DNA from: Sphingomicrobium sp.
GTDB lineage: Bacteria > Pseudomonadota > Alphaproteobacteria > Sphingomonadales > Sphingomonadaceae
Reading direction: 5' to 3'
NCBI GenBank assembly: GCA_030447545.1
Contig: JAUJOV010000006.1
Location: forward strand, 1 to 64,000
DNA length: 64,000 nt
Shown here: piece after piece, positions 1 to 6,456 of the stretch
Layout: each line of letters opens with the position of its first letter
Position numbering within the stretch: position 1 is the stretch's first letter
Translations under genes and position numbers: made by a program
The notes under the pieces: generated by a model
Told to the model about the DNA's origin: nothing
Databases searched by the model: none
What the model saw: the letters and a program-made list of their open reading frames with translations, nothing else

Positions 1-1
1 C

Positions 2-112
2 GTCCGAAAATGCACCGGCGTCGGCGCGCTCGTCGGCGTGGCCGTCCTCGCAACCGGCCTGCTGTTGCTGCTGTTCTTTCGTCCCGTGCCACTAACGGAC
101 ACGGTCGCATGA
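2..112 (+). CDS. C-terminal fragment of a membrane protein (partial)
   Basis: The window opens inside a reading frame that encodes 36 residues and stops at TGA 110-112. It contains one strongly hydrophobic stretch (ALVGVAVLATGLLLLLFF) followed by a short polar tail, which is what the end of an inner-membrane protein with a last transmembrane helix looks like. The overlapping frame is Arg-rich and looks like an out-of-frame translation. Nothing here identifies the family, and the rest of the gene lies to the left of the window. Confidence 0.5.
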   Translation, partial: VRKCTGVGALVGVAVLATGLLLLLFFRPVPLTDTVA

Positions 113-557
113 AGCCCATCCGATTAATGGAAGCTTGTGCCGCAACATGGACAGTAGGCAATCTTGATGTGCTGTCGGCGTATCCTTCCTCGCCGCGAAC
201 GTAAGAGCCAATAGCCGCCTGACGGGCGCCATCATTGCGTCAGGACATACAGTTCGGATTCGGTACTACTCGCCACGCTGGCCAAGTCGTAAGCCAGTTG
301 GCCACAGCAGGTGAAGCCATGACCCGCTTGTGCCGTGGTGGCCTACGTCCGCTTCCACCCATTGCGGACATTCCATCGAGGTCTCCCGCTCTTGATCGTA
401 GGCTCGTTGCGCCCCTGGCGTGGAGCACGTCCAAAACCTCCCACACGCATCTGGTTCGGCTGAGCCCAAATCGATGCTTTCTTCTGGTATTTAATATGGT
501 GAGCTTAGCCGCCTGCCTCGAGTTGAATGAGGACAAGAGAATACTCATTTAACCTCA
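113..557. other. Intergenic stretch without a convincing gene
   Basis: About 445 bases between the left-edge fragment and the esterase gene. Frames are open on both strands for about 100 codons, but their translations are low-complexity or Arg/Ser-rich and show no recognisable domain or ribosome binding site. The only structure I see is one copy of the palindromic repeat at 346-372. Confidence 0.5.
346..372. repeat. Palindromic repeat, copy 1
   Basis: A copy of the dispersed imperfect palindrome: left arm CGTCCGC, a loop rich in TTCCACCC, right arm GCGGACATT. The arms pair over the GTCCGC/GCGGAC core. It lies in non-coding DNA upstream of the esterase gene. Confidence 0.7.
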
Positions 558-1919
558 ATGCTTTCTTTGAAGTCTCCAGCGGCCGTGAGCGCTGCCGCGG
601 CAGTCCTGTTCGGCTGCACCGCCGAAAGCCGCATCAATGGCGCCTCGCAGTTGGCGGGTACGTCCACGCACGCGCTCGCCGTAGTCCGTGAGGCCGCTCT
701 CCCATTGCGCGGCACGCCGACCGATTACGACCGCTTAATTGCGGCAGCGGCGGGGTCCACCCGCGTCTTGCTGGGAGAGTCCACGCATGGAACGCACGAG
801 TATTATCGTGAGCGCGCTCGCATCACGCAGCGGCTGATCAGCGAAATGGGGTTCAACGCGATAGCTATCGAGGGCAACTGGTCGCCGACCTATCGCGTGA
901 ACCTCTACGTGCGCGGGCTTGGCAACGATCGCTCGGCCGAACAAGCGCTGCAAGACTACAAGCGCTTTCCAAAATGGATGTGGCGCAACAGCGAGTTCCG
1001 TGACTTCGTAGAGCAGCTGCGCGCCTACAATCTGACGCTTCCCCGGCCGAAACGGATCGGCGTTTTCGGGGTCGATGTCTACGACATGTTCGACGCGGCC
1101 GATGCGGTCGTCGGACATCTCGGCACCGTTGATGAGTCCGCGGCCCGCCGCGCCAGGCGCCACTACGCCTGCTTCGCCAGGCACGACCGCGACGAGCACC
1201 GCTATGGCGCGGCCGCGCAGGCTCGCTCCGCTGTCTGCGCTGACGAAGCCGCTGCGGTTCTGGCTGAGGTTAAGCGGCTGCCGCGGCCCGCCTCCCTGGA
1301 AGCGGCCGAAGCACATTTCGCCGCGACTGGCGCCGCGGAGTCGGTCAGCGCTTCGGAAGCGTATTTCCGTACCATCCATGCGAACGTCGACGCGTGGAAC
1401 CTGCGCGACCAGCAAATGGCCGAAAATGTCGAAGCGATCGCCGCTTACGCTGCGCGCCTGACCGGCCGCGAAGGCCGAGTCGTGGTGTGGAGCCACAACA
1501 GCCATACCGGCGACGCGCGGGCAACGATTGCCGCGCTCAAGGGCCAGCTGAACCTGGGCCAGCTCATGAAGCAGCGCCACGCCGACAAGGCGATGCTGGT
1601 TGGCTTCCTCACCCATTCGGGCACCGTCCAGGCCGCGCCTGCATGGGATCAGCCCAGCCGCGAGTTCACGCTCAAGCCGGCTATGGCCAACAGCGACGCA
1701 GATCTGTTCCACCGCACCGGGTTCGACAGCTTTCTGCTAGTGCTGAGGGGCGATCCGAAGCTGGCGGCGAGCCTGTCGGCCCGGATGCTGCAGCGTGCTG
1801 TCGGCGTCGTTTATATCCCGCATGCCGAACTGCAGAGCCACTACGGGCCTGCGCAGCTGTCGGCGCAATTCGATGCGGTGGTGTACATTGACCGGACTCG
1901 AGCAGTGCGCCCGCTATAA
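558..1919 (+). CDS. Erythromycin esterase family lipoprotein
   Basis: A 453-residue protein of the erythromycin esterase family (EreA/EreB-like, COG2312). The conserved N-terminal signature GESTHGTHEYYRER lies around residues 72-86, followed by the long helical region typical of the family. The motif SHNSHTGDAR near residue 313 carries the family's second His-rich signature. The N-terminus is hydrophobic and ends in a lipobox LFGC with the lipidation Cys at residue 20, so the protein is probably anchored in the cell envelope. Family members include macrolide lactone hydrolases but also many proteins of unknown substrate, so resistance cannot be assumed. The gene stands alone between repeat copies in the accessory region. 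Confidence 0.85.
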   Translation: MLSLKSPAAVSAAAAVLFGCTAESRINGASQLAGTSTHALAVVREAALPLRGTPTDYDRLIAAAAGSTRVLLGESTHGTHEYYRERARITQRLISEMGFNAIAIEGNWSPTYRVNLYVRGLGNDRSAEQALQDYKRFPKWMWRNSEFRDFVEQLRAYNLTLPRPKRIGVFGVDVYDMFDAADAVVGHLGTVDESAARRARRHYACFARHDRDEHRYGAAAQARSAVCADEAAAVLAEVKRLPRPASLEAAEAHFAATGAAESVSASEAYFRTIHANVDAWNLRDQQMAENVEAIAAYAARLTGREGRVVVWSHNSHTGDARATIAALKGQLNLGQLMKQRHADKAMLVGFLTHSGTVQAAPAWDQPSREFTLKPAMANSDADLFHRTGFDSFLLVLRGDPKLAASLSARMLQRAVGVVYIPHAELQSHYGPAQLSAQFDAVVYIDRTRAVRPL

Positions 1920-1971
1920 CCGCCGGATTGTCCAACTGTAGCTTTCGACAAACCGCGCCATTATCGACTTA

Positions 1972-1999
1972 GGTCCGCTTCCCACCCATTGTGGACATT
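1972..1999. repeat. Palindromic repeat, copy 2
   Basis: Another copy of the dispersed palindrome, with arms GGTCCGC and GTGGACATT around a CCCACCC loop. The right arm has one change that weakens the stem. It lies 53 bases after the esterase stop codon. Confidence 0.65.
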
Positions 2000-2012
2000 A
2001 GCGGAATCTCTG

Positions 2013-2033
2013 GTTTTCACCCAGCGGACGTTA
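2013..2033. repeat. Degenerate palindromic repeat, copy 3
   Basis: Only the loop (TTTTCACCC) and the right arm (GCGGACGTTA) of the repeat remain recognisable; the left arm is lost. It lies 13 bases after copy 2, so the two may form a decayed tandem pair. Confidence 0.4.
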
Positions 2034-2043
2034 GGAGCCGCAG

Positions 2044-2163
2044 CTACCAAAGGAGGTTTGTGGCGATCACGACAAGCACGATGATGACGATGCCTGTGCA
2101 GGACACCTTCATCCAACTCTCGACGAGCCGCAGGTAGCGTCTCGTAAACTCTCGATGGTCCAC
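2044..2163 (-). CDS. Possible small single-helix membrane protein
   Basis: A GTG-started frame of 39 residues between two repeat copies. The first 20 residues are charged and basic (RRYLRLVES), and the C-terminal half is a single hydrophobic helix (GIVIIVLVVIATNLLW). That charge layout suits a small inner-membrane protein with its N-terminus in the cytoplasm. There is no strong ribosome binding site and no recognised family, so this may be a chance frame. Confidence 0.3.
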   Translation of the reverse strand: MDHREFTRRYLRLVESWMKVSCTGIVIIVLVVIATNLLW

Positions 2164-2183
2164 GAGGTCAGACTATGAGGGTC

Positions 2184-2213
2184 AATGTCCGCTTTCCACC
2201 CAAAGCGGACATT
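2184..2213. repeat. Palindromic repeat, copy 4
   Basis: The best-preserved copy: arms AATGTCCGC and GCGGACATT are perfectly complementary over 9 bases around a loop TTTCCACCCAAA. It can form a stable hairpin in either strand of RNA. It lies 47 bases before the start of the next small gene. Confidence 0.8.
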
Positions 2214-2260
2214 AGCGCGCTGCGTCAGGAAGGACCCTGAGGGCAGCGGCCGGGGACACT

Positions 2261-2512
2261 ATGCGCATTTTGACACGGATGCTGCTAGCGTTGGCCGCGT
2301 ATATCACGGCGTTTACAGGCTTCCGCTACTTGGGCATCGGCGACGGCGGTTTGTTCGACTGGGCCTTGCTAGTAGTCGCTTCACTCGGCGCTGTTCTAAG
2401 TTTACGACCGCTCCCATCCGCCCATGCAGCGCTAGTGTTCCTGTCGATGCTCGTGCTGGGGTTTTTGTCCGCTTTCGTCATTCTTTACGCAGTGTTCGGT
2501 GAAAGCCTTTAA
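2261..2512 (+). CDS. Small multi-helix membrane protein of unknown function
   Basis: An 83-residue, mostly hydrophobic protein with about three predicted transmembrane segments: near residues 5-22, 32-48 and 57-80. The ATG follows GGGGACACT, a passable ribosome binding site. The next gene region begins right after its stop. I do not recognise the family. Its position among palindromic repeats in low-GC DNA, with no conserved neighbours, makes it an orphan accessory gene. Confidence 0.5.
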   Translation: MRILTRMLLALAAYITAFTGFRYLGIGDGGLFDWALLVVASLGAVLSLRPLPSAHAALVFLSMLVLGFLSAFVILYAVFGESL

Positions 2513-2543
2513 TGGCATCTGGAGACGCGCGGCGATCTCTCCC

Positions 2544-2573
2544 AATGTCGGCTTTCGACCCATTGCGGACATT
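2544..2573. repeat. Palindromic repeat, copy 5
   Basis: Arms AATGTCGGC and GCGGACATT around TTTCGACCCATT. One mismatch breaks the stem centre. The copy is translated if the downstream frame is read from its first ATG at 2512, which is why a later start is preferred for that gene. Confidence 0.7.
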
Positions 2574-2607
2574 GGCATGTGCACTCCCATGGCGTACCAC
2601 CCGCTCC

Positions 2608-2814
2608 ATGCCTCTTACGGGCCTAGCAATTGGGTCGTTGATAGCCATCCTCTGCGGTGTTGGTTTCGCGACCTACCTGCTGAATAGAAGTGGTCAGAAG
2701 TGGGGCTGGTATTTCCTTGCCGGCCTGATCTTTTTTATCGTCGCCTCAATTGTTGTCTGGAGCGCATTTGATTTCGCTACGGGGCGCCGGGGGGGGCTCG
2801 AGGCGGCCCCATGA
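2608..2814 (+). CDS. Small two-helix membrane protein of unknown function
   Basis: A 68-residue protein with two hydrophobic segments, about residues 3-22 (LTGLAIGSLIAILCGVGFAT) and 31-50. I placed the start at the ATG at 2608 because the frame upstream of it, back to 2512, only translates repeat copy 5. No family is recognised. Its C-terminal end runs into a Gly/Arg-rich stretch that adjoins the AsnC/Lrp remnant, so the last residues may be read-through of junction DNA. Confidence 0.45.
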   Translation: MPLTGLAIGSLIAILCGVGFATYLLNRSGQKWGWYFLAGLIFFIVASIVVWSAFDFATGRRGGLEAAP

Positions 2815-2829
2815 TTTGCGTAGTCGGGT

Positions 2830-3012
2830 TACGGCAGAGCTCGCCGGAGCGCACGACATGGTGCTGCTGTTCGACTGTGCGGCCATGTCGGAGTTCAACG
2901 AGGTCGCCGAAGCGGTGCTCGTCGCGGATCCCACGGTGCGCAGGTACGAAACATATTCGTCAAGCGCGAGGTGAAGTTCGCGCCCTTCGTGGAGCTGGCC
3001 GAGGGCGGTTGA
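2830..3012 (+). pseudogene. Remnant of an AsnC/Lrp family transcriptional regulator
   Basis: Only the C-terminal ligand-binding (RAM/AsnC) part survives. One frame reads GAHDMVLLFDCAAMSEFNEV then DPTVRRYET. After a frame change near 2950 another frame continues IFVKREVKFAPFVELAEGG and stops at 3010-3012. The order 'D-V/M-L-L ... DP-VRRY ... VKREVKFAPFVEL' is the usual end of sphingomonad AsnC-type regulators. The N-terminal helix-turn-helix is absent and the remnant is fused to the tail of the preceding small gene. It looks like a true gene relic left by recombination at the edge of the DUF885 gene. Confidence 0.6.
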
Positions 3013-3052
3013 GCACGGCTCCTGCCGGCGCCCCTCGCCGCGCGCGCTTCGC

Positions 3053-4906
3053 TCAGCTCGCCTTGCGCTGAGTGATCCAGGCGTCGATCTTCTGCTCGAG
3101 GATCGGGAGCGGCAGCGCGCCGGTCATCAGCACCTGGGCGTGGAAGTCGCGCACGTCGAACCTCTTGCCAAGCTCGGCCTCCGCCTTCTTGCGGAGGCGC
3201 TGGATGGTGAGCGCGCCGATCTTGTAGGCCAGCGCCTGCGAGGGAATTGCGATGTAGCGCTCGACTTCTGCGGTCGCGTCGGTCTTTCCCATGTCCGAAT
3301 GGCCGAGCATGTATTCGATCGCCTGCTCGCGCGTCCAACCCTTCGAGTGAATGCCGGTGTCGACCACCAGCCGCATGGCGCGAAGCATCTCGTCCGACAA
3401 TGTGCCGAACCGCTGGTACGGGTCCTCGAACAGGCCCATTTCATAGCCGAGCGTCTCCGCGTACAGCGCCCAGCCCTCCACGAACGCCGTATTGCCGCCG
3501 AAGCGCATGAACGGCGGCAGCGCCTCGTTCTCCTGCGCGAGGCTGATCTGGAAATGATGCCCCGGCGCGCCCTCGTGCAAATAGAGCGTGGTCATGCCCG
3601 TCGTCGTCCGCGACGGCAGGTCGTAGGCGTTGAAGTAGAATATCCCCGGGCGGCTGCCGTCCGGCGTCCCCGACTGATAGCTTCCGCCAGCCTGGAATTT
3701 CTCGCGGAACGGCTCGTAGGGCCGGATTTCCAGGCTCGCCTTGGGCACCGTGGAGAAGAAGCCCGGGAGCTTCGCATCGACCGTCTTGCCGATCTCGTAA
3801 TAGCGCTCGGTGAGCGCCTCGCGGGTTTTCATCTTGAACTTCGGGTCGCTGCGCAAATGGTTGAAGAACTGGTGAAGCGTGCCCTTAAACCCTACCTCCT
3901 GCTTCACCTTTGCCATCTCGGCGGTGATTCGCTCGACCTCGCGAAGTCCGGTCTGGTGGATTTCGTCCGGGCCGAGCGGCAGCGTCGTGGTCGACTGGAT
4001 GCGGTGGCGGTAAAGCCTGTCGCCCCCCTTCATGTACAACAGGCCCGCACCCTCGCGCGCGCTGGCGAGATATTCGGTCTTCAGAAAGTCGCGAAGGCGA
4101 GTCAGCACCGGATACAGCTGGTCGGTGATTGCCGAGCGGTGCAGCCGGGTCAGCCGCTCGCGGTCGGCCGCGCCGATCGAATCCGGGAACTGCTTGACCG
4201 GGCCGTAATAGGGCGAGTCCTCCGGCTTCATCTTGAGCTGGTTGTCGAGCTGCTCGATCATGTTGCGAACCGTCAGCTTGGTCTCGACAACGCCCGTCTG
4301 CTGTCCCTGGCGGAAGCGGCCGATCGCTCGGTCAATGATCGCAACAAACTCGGCGTGCCGCTTCAGATTGTTCTCATAGTCGGCGAGCGTCTTGAACGGC
4401 GCCGCGCCCTTGCCGCTAGCGAAGGTCGGATAGGAGGTGTGGAAGCCGAAAAAGTGGTTCAACGGCCGAACCGCGGTCAGCGCGAGCATGTCGGGCTGAA
4501 GCGCCTCGAGAGTGTCCCGGTTGTCGAACTCGAACACATCACAGGCAAGTTGGTCGACCGCGTTCAGCTCCGCGCGGGGGATCGTGCGGAGCGCGGCAAG
4601 CTCCTGCTCGGATACGGCGCGCTCGGCGGCATAATATTGGTCGGTGAACAGGTCGCCGATGCGGTCGGCGTAGCGCAGATCGCCGCGGTAGATCGCGCTC
4701 ATCGGATTGCGCCGGAGGCTCGCCTCGTCGCTTGCCTTGAACAGCTCGAACAGCCGGTCGTGAGCGCTCTTTTGCGGCGTCGCTGGGGCTTGCTGCGTCA
4801 CCGCCTGCGCCGGCGCTGCGACGGTCACGGGCGCTGGAGGAACGGTCGCGCATCCGGCGGCCGCGCCGGCCAGAAGCAATGCGGCAAGCGCGTTGCGAAA
4901 CGTCAT
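3053..4906 (-). CDS. DUF885 family lipoprotein, probable metallopeptidase-like
   Basis: A 617-residue protein of the DUF885 family, about the usual length. The N-terminus is a signal peptide with a lipobox ending at Cys19 (AGAAAGC), followed by a Pro/Ala-rich linker, so the protein is likely tethered in the periplasm or outer membrane. The family hallmark HEGAPGHHFQI is near residues 440-450, resembling the zinc-binding motif of gluzincin-type peptidases; the substrate is unknown. Start ATG 4906 is preceded on the minus strand by the binding site AGGGGGAGC. The gene is intact and stands alone, convergent with the AsnC/Lrp remnant. Confidence 0.85.
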   Translation of the reverse strand: MTFRNALAALLLAGAAAGCATVPPAPVTVAAPAQAVTQQAPATPQKSAHDRLFELFKASDEASLRRNPMSAIYRGDLRYADRIGDLFTDQYYAAERAVSEQELAALRTIPRAELNAVDQLACDVFEFDNRDTLEALQPDMLALTAVRPLNHFFGFHTSYPTFASGKGAAPFKTLADYENNLKRHAEFVAIIDRAIGRFRQGQQTGVVETKLTVRNMIEQLDNQLKMKPEDSPYYGPVKQFPDSIGAADRERLTRLHRSAITDQLYPVLTRLRDFLKTEYLASAREGAGLLYMKGGDRLYRHRIQSTTTLPLGPDEIHQTGLREVERITAEMAKVKQEVGFKGTLHQFFNHLRSDPKFKMKTREALTERYYEIGKTVDAKLPGFFSTVPKASLEIRPYEPFREKFQAGGSYQSGTPDGSRPGIFYFNAYDLPSRTTTGMTTLYLHEGAPGHHFQISLAQENEALPPFMRFGGNTAFVEGWALYAETLGYEMGLFEDPYQRFGTLSDEMLRAMRLVVDTGIHSKGWTREQAIEYMLGHSDMGKTDATAEVERYIAIPSQALAYKIGALTIQRLRKKAEAELGKRFDVRDFHAQVLMTGALPLPILEQKIDAWITQRKAS

Positions 4907-5002
4907 GAAAAGCTCCCCCTGACGGGCTGTGTTATGGGCGCAAGACAGCTAGCCCTCACGGGCGAGCCGCGCAACGTCCTTTCGACGAGGTACGGTCGCT
5001 GT

Positions 5003-5247
5003 CTACCAGAATAAACCGTGGACCACGTCCTCGATGTCGCCCGTGTCAAGGTTCACCAGCAGAGCGCCCGGGGCAATTTCCCGCGACGTTCGGAGATGGC
5101 GCAGGAGGAATACTCTTCGGCACCTTCGCTTAGCGTGAAGCGAATGCCTGCCTCAGCCAAAAAAGGAAGCTCGTGCTCGTCGCCCCACGGCTGGACAACG
5201 AGAGTTAACGGCTCCTCATTCCCGTTCTGGAAGGGCTGGATCGGCAT
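5003..5247 (-). pseudogene. Small orphan gene split by a frame change
   Basis: From ATG 5247 the frame reads MPIQPFQNGNEEPLTLVVQP and on to SEGAEEYSSCAISERR. After one shift near 5085 an adjacent frame continues IAPGALLVNLDTGDIEDVVH and ends with TAG at 5003-5005. Both halves have balanced, protein-like composition and the joined product would be about 81 residues. I do not recognise the family. The break could be decay or a sequencing indel. Confidence 0.4.
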
Positions 5248-5300
5248 TTTGCGGCCACCCTTCGAACACCTTGGCAACCGGTTGATTTACTCGGGAACAC

Positions 5301-5328
5301 TGTCCGCTTTCCACCCAAACCAGACATT
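5301..5328. repeat. Palindromic repeat, copy 6
   Basis: Left arm TGTCCGC and loop TTTCCACCC are intact; the right arm reads CCAGACATT, so the stem is damaged. It lies six bases before copy 7 in the same orientation, forming a tandem pair. Confidence 0.7.
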
Positions 5329-5334
5329 AGTCGA

Positions 5335-5363
5335 ATGTCCGCTTTCCACCCAAAGCAGACATT
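5335..5363. repeat. Palindromic repeat, copy 7
   Basis: Left arm AATGTCCGC with loop TTTCCACCCAAA and right arm GCAGACATT. It differs from copy 4 at one right-arm base, leaving a single mismatch in the stem. Confidence 0.75.
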
Positions 5364-5386
5364 CAACACGCGCCTTGCGAGAGCCA

Positions 5387-5596
5387 TCAAGCGAGAAGAA
5401 CTGTCAGCTTCCGATGTGTGCAGCAGCCTGAGCATTGGCCTGCATATCGCCCGACAGTGCCTTGGCGCTTTAGGATCGGATGTGCCGCGGACACTTGCTT
5501 GCGGCTAAGTGCTAGATGGTCAGCGATGCACTCGTCACAAACCGCACGCGGAGCCCGCACTTCCACGAAGCTCCGAACTCTTTCCTTCACCGTCAT
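5387..5596 (-). CDS. Small putative zinc-binding winged-helix protein
   Basis: A 69-residue protein. The first 45 residues contain a helix-turn-helix-like stretch (DHLALSRKQVSAAHPILK). Two Cys pairs, CDEC near residues 20-23 and CSGC near 55-58, would suit a structural zinc site. Proteins of this layout occur as small orphan DNA-binding proteins in alphaproteobacteria, but the function is unknown. It lies between repeat copies 7 and 8 with no operon partner. The remaining uncertainty is whether the gene is expressed. Confidence 0.55.
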   Translation of the reverse strand: MTVKERVRSFVEVRAPRAVCDECIADHLALSRKQVSAAHPILKRQGTVGRYAGQCSGCCTHRKLTVLLA

Positions 5597-5730
5597 GCCG
5601 GCCTCGCCCCCGAGTATGACACTAGGCGTAGCGTCAGCATCGGGAAAGACAAGTCACAACAAACGCTTAGTTCCTGAGTCGGGTCTCGGGCGGCCCTATT
5701 CCTGTCGGCAGCGCCATTCCTTACATTCTG

Positions 5731-5760
5731 GCGTCTGCTTTCCACCCGTTGCAGACATTA
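5731..5760. repeat. Palindromic repeat, copy 8, with compensating changes
   Basis: Here the stem core is TCTGC on the left and GCAGA on the right, instead of TCCGC and GCGGA. Both arms changed together so that pairing is kept. The loop TTTCCACCCGTT is conserved. Confidence 0.75.
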
Positions 5761-5864
5761 GCTAGTTGATCGAATTCCCGCGCTCGCGCCAACTAGCGAG
5801 TGACCGGCGCTTCCTGGGCGCTAGAGAGCGCGCGAACCACATCTGCTGACGTCATGATTGAACA

Positions 5865-6329
5865 TTAGCGGACTGGCGACAGGGCGCGGCCGGCGCTCCC
5901 AACATTGATGCTGAGCAACTCGCCATAGCCGCGGCGCAGCGGCAAAAAACGAAGCTCCAGGCGAGAGGCGCCCGATTCAATCATGTGCGGCAGCTCCCAA
6001 AACGGCGCTCTCGGGAGGTAAGCGAGGGCCGATCGTTGGGCGCCGCGGATCGTAACCGATCCGAAGAACGACGATGAGTGAGGCGTTTCCGAGTAACGCT
6101 CCGCGTGCAGCAGGTGGATAGTAGTCGGCTGGCCAACATGGTCACCGTGTCGACAGTTGATGGTTTCGATAACCGCTTGAATGACCAACTCTGCCTCATC
6201 GTCGATGAACGCCCCCTCCCCCACTTCCGAGCGACTGATGAAGTAGGTGCGCGAAATATCCCTAATCTGTGCGCTCAGCTCCCCAGGCTGTGGATCCGGG
6301 ATCTGCTTCCGCGTGCGCGTTGCTGGCAT
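5865..6329 (-). CDS. Hypothetical protein
   Basis: A protein of 154 residues from ATG 6329, or 171 from an upstream start at 6380; I chose the shorter form because the extra N-terminal residues are Arg/Leu-rich and look like untranslated leader. The sequence has balanced composition (GEGAFIDDEAELVIQAVIET, RLELRFLPLRRGYGELLS) and no transmembrane segment or signal peptide, so it is probably cytoplasmic. I do not recognise the family. It is divergent from the DUF2868 gene, and the palindromic element at 6429-6456 lies between the two starts. Confidence 0.5.
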   Translation of the reverse strand: MPATRTRKQIPDPQPGELSAQIRDISRTYFISRSEVGEGAFIDDEAELVIQAVIETINCRHGDHVGQPTTIHLLHAERYSETPHSSSFFGSVTIRGAQRSALAYLPRAPFWELPHMIESGASRLELRFLPLRRGYGELLSINVGSAGRALSPVR

Positions 6330-6428
6330 GACCGACCAATCAGCTGGAAGTCGCAAGCGCCGCAGCCCCAACTGCGTCAAAGGTTAAGAGGCTCAGCACC
6401 GCGTCCACTTATCATGCCGGTCCACAAC

Positions 6429-6456
6429 TCATGACAAAAATGACAAAATGTCATGA
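6429..6456. promoter_or_regulatory. 8-12-8 palindrome at the start of the DUF2868 gene
   Basis: Perfect 8-base inverted repeat TCATGACA (6429-6436) and TGTCATGA (6449-6456), separated by a 12-base A-rich spacer (AAAATGACAAAA). The start codon of the DUF2868 gene lies inside the right arm. A second copy with identical arms and the same spacing occurs at 9587-9614. It is probably an operator for a dimeric regulator, or an RNA hairpin that controls initiation. Confidence 0.7.

Noticed and set aside
235-552. Overlapping frames of about 100 codons on both strands
   Set aside because: No ribosome binding site, atypical composition and overlap with a repeat copy.
2185-2502. Frame beginning MSAFHPKRTLA and similar frames at 5205-5435
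   Set aside because: The protein-like starts are translations of the palindromic repeat, a known source of false gene calls in this group.
3140-5014. Long open frame of about 620 codons on the plus strand
   Set aside because: It is antisense to the DUF885 gene, is rich in Arg/Leu/His as expected from a shadow of high-GC coding DNA, and shows no motif.
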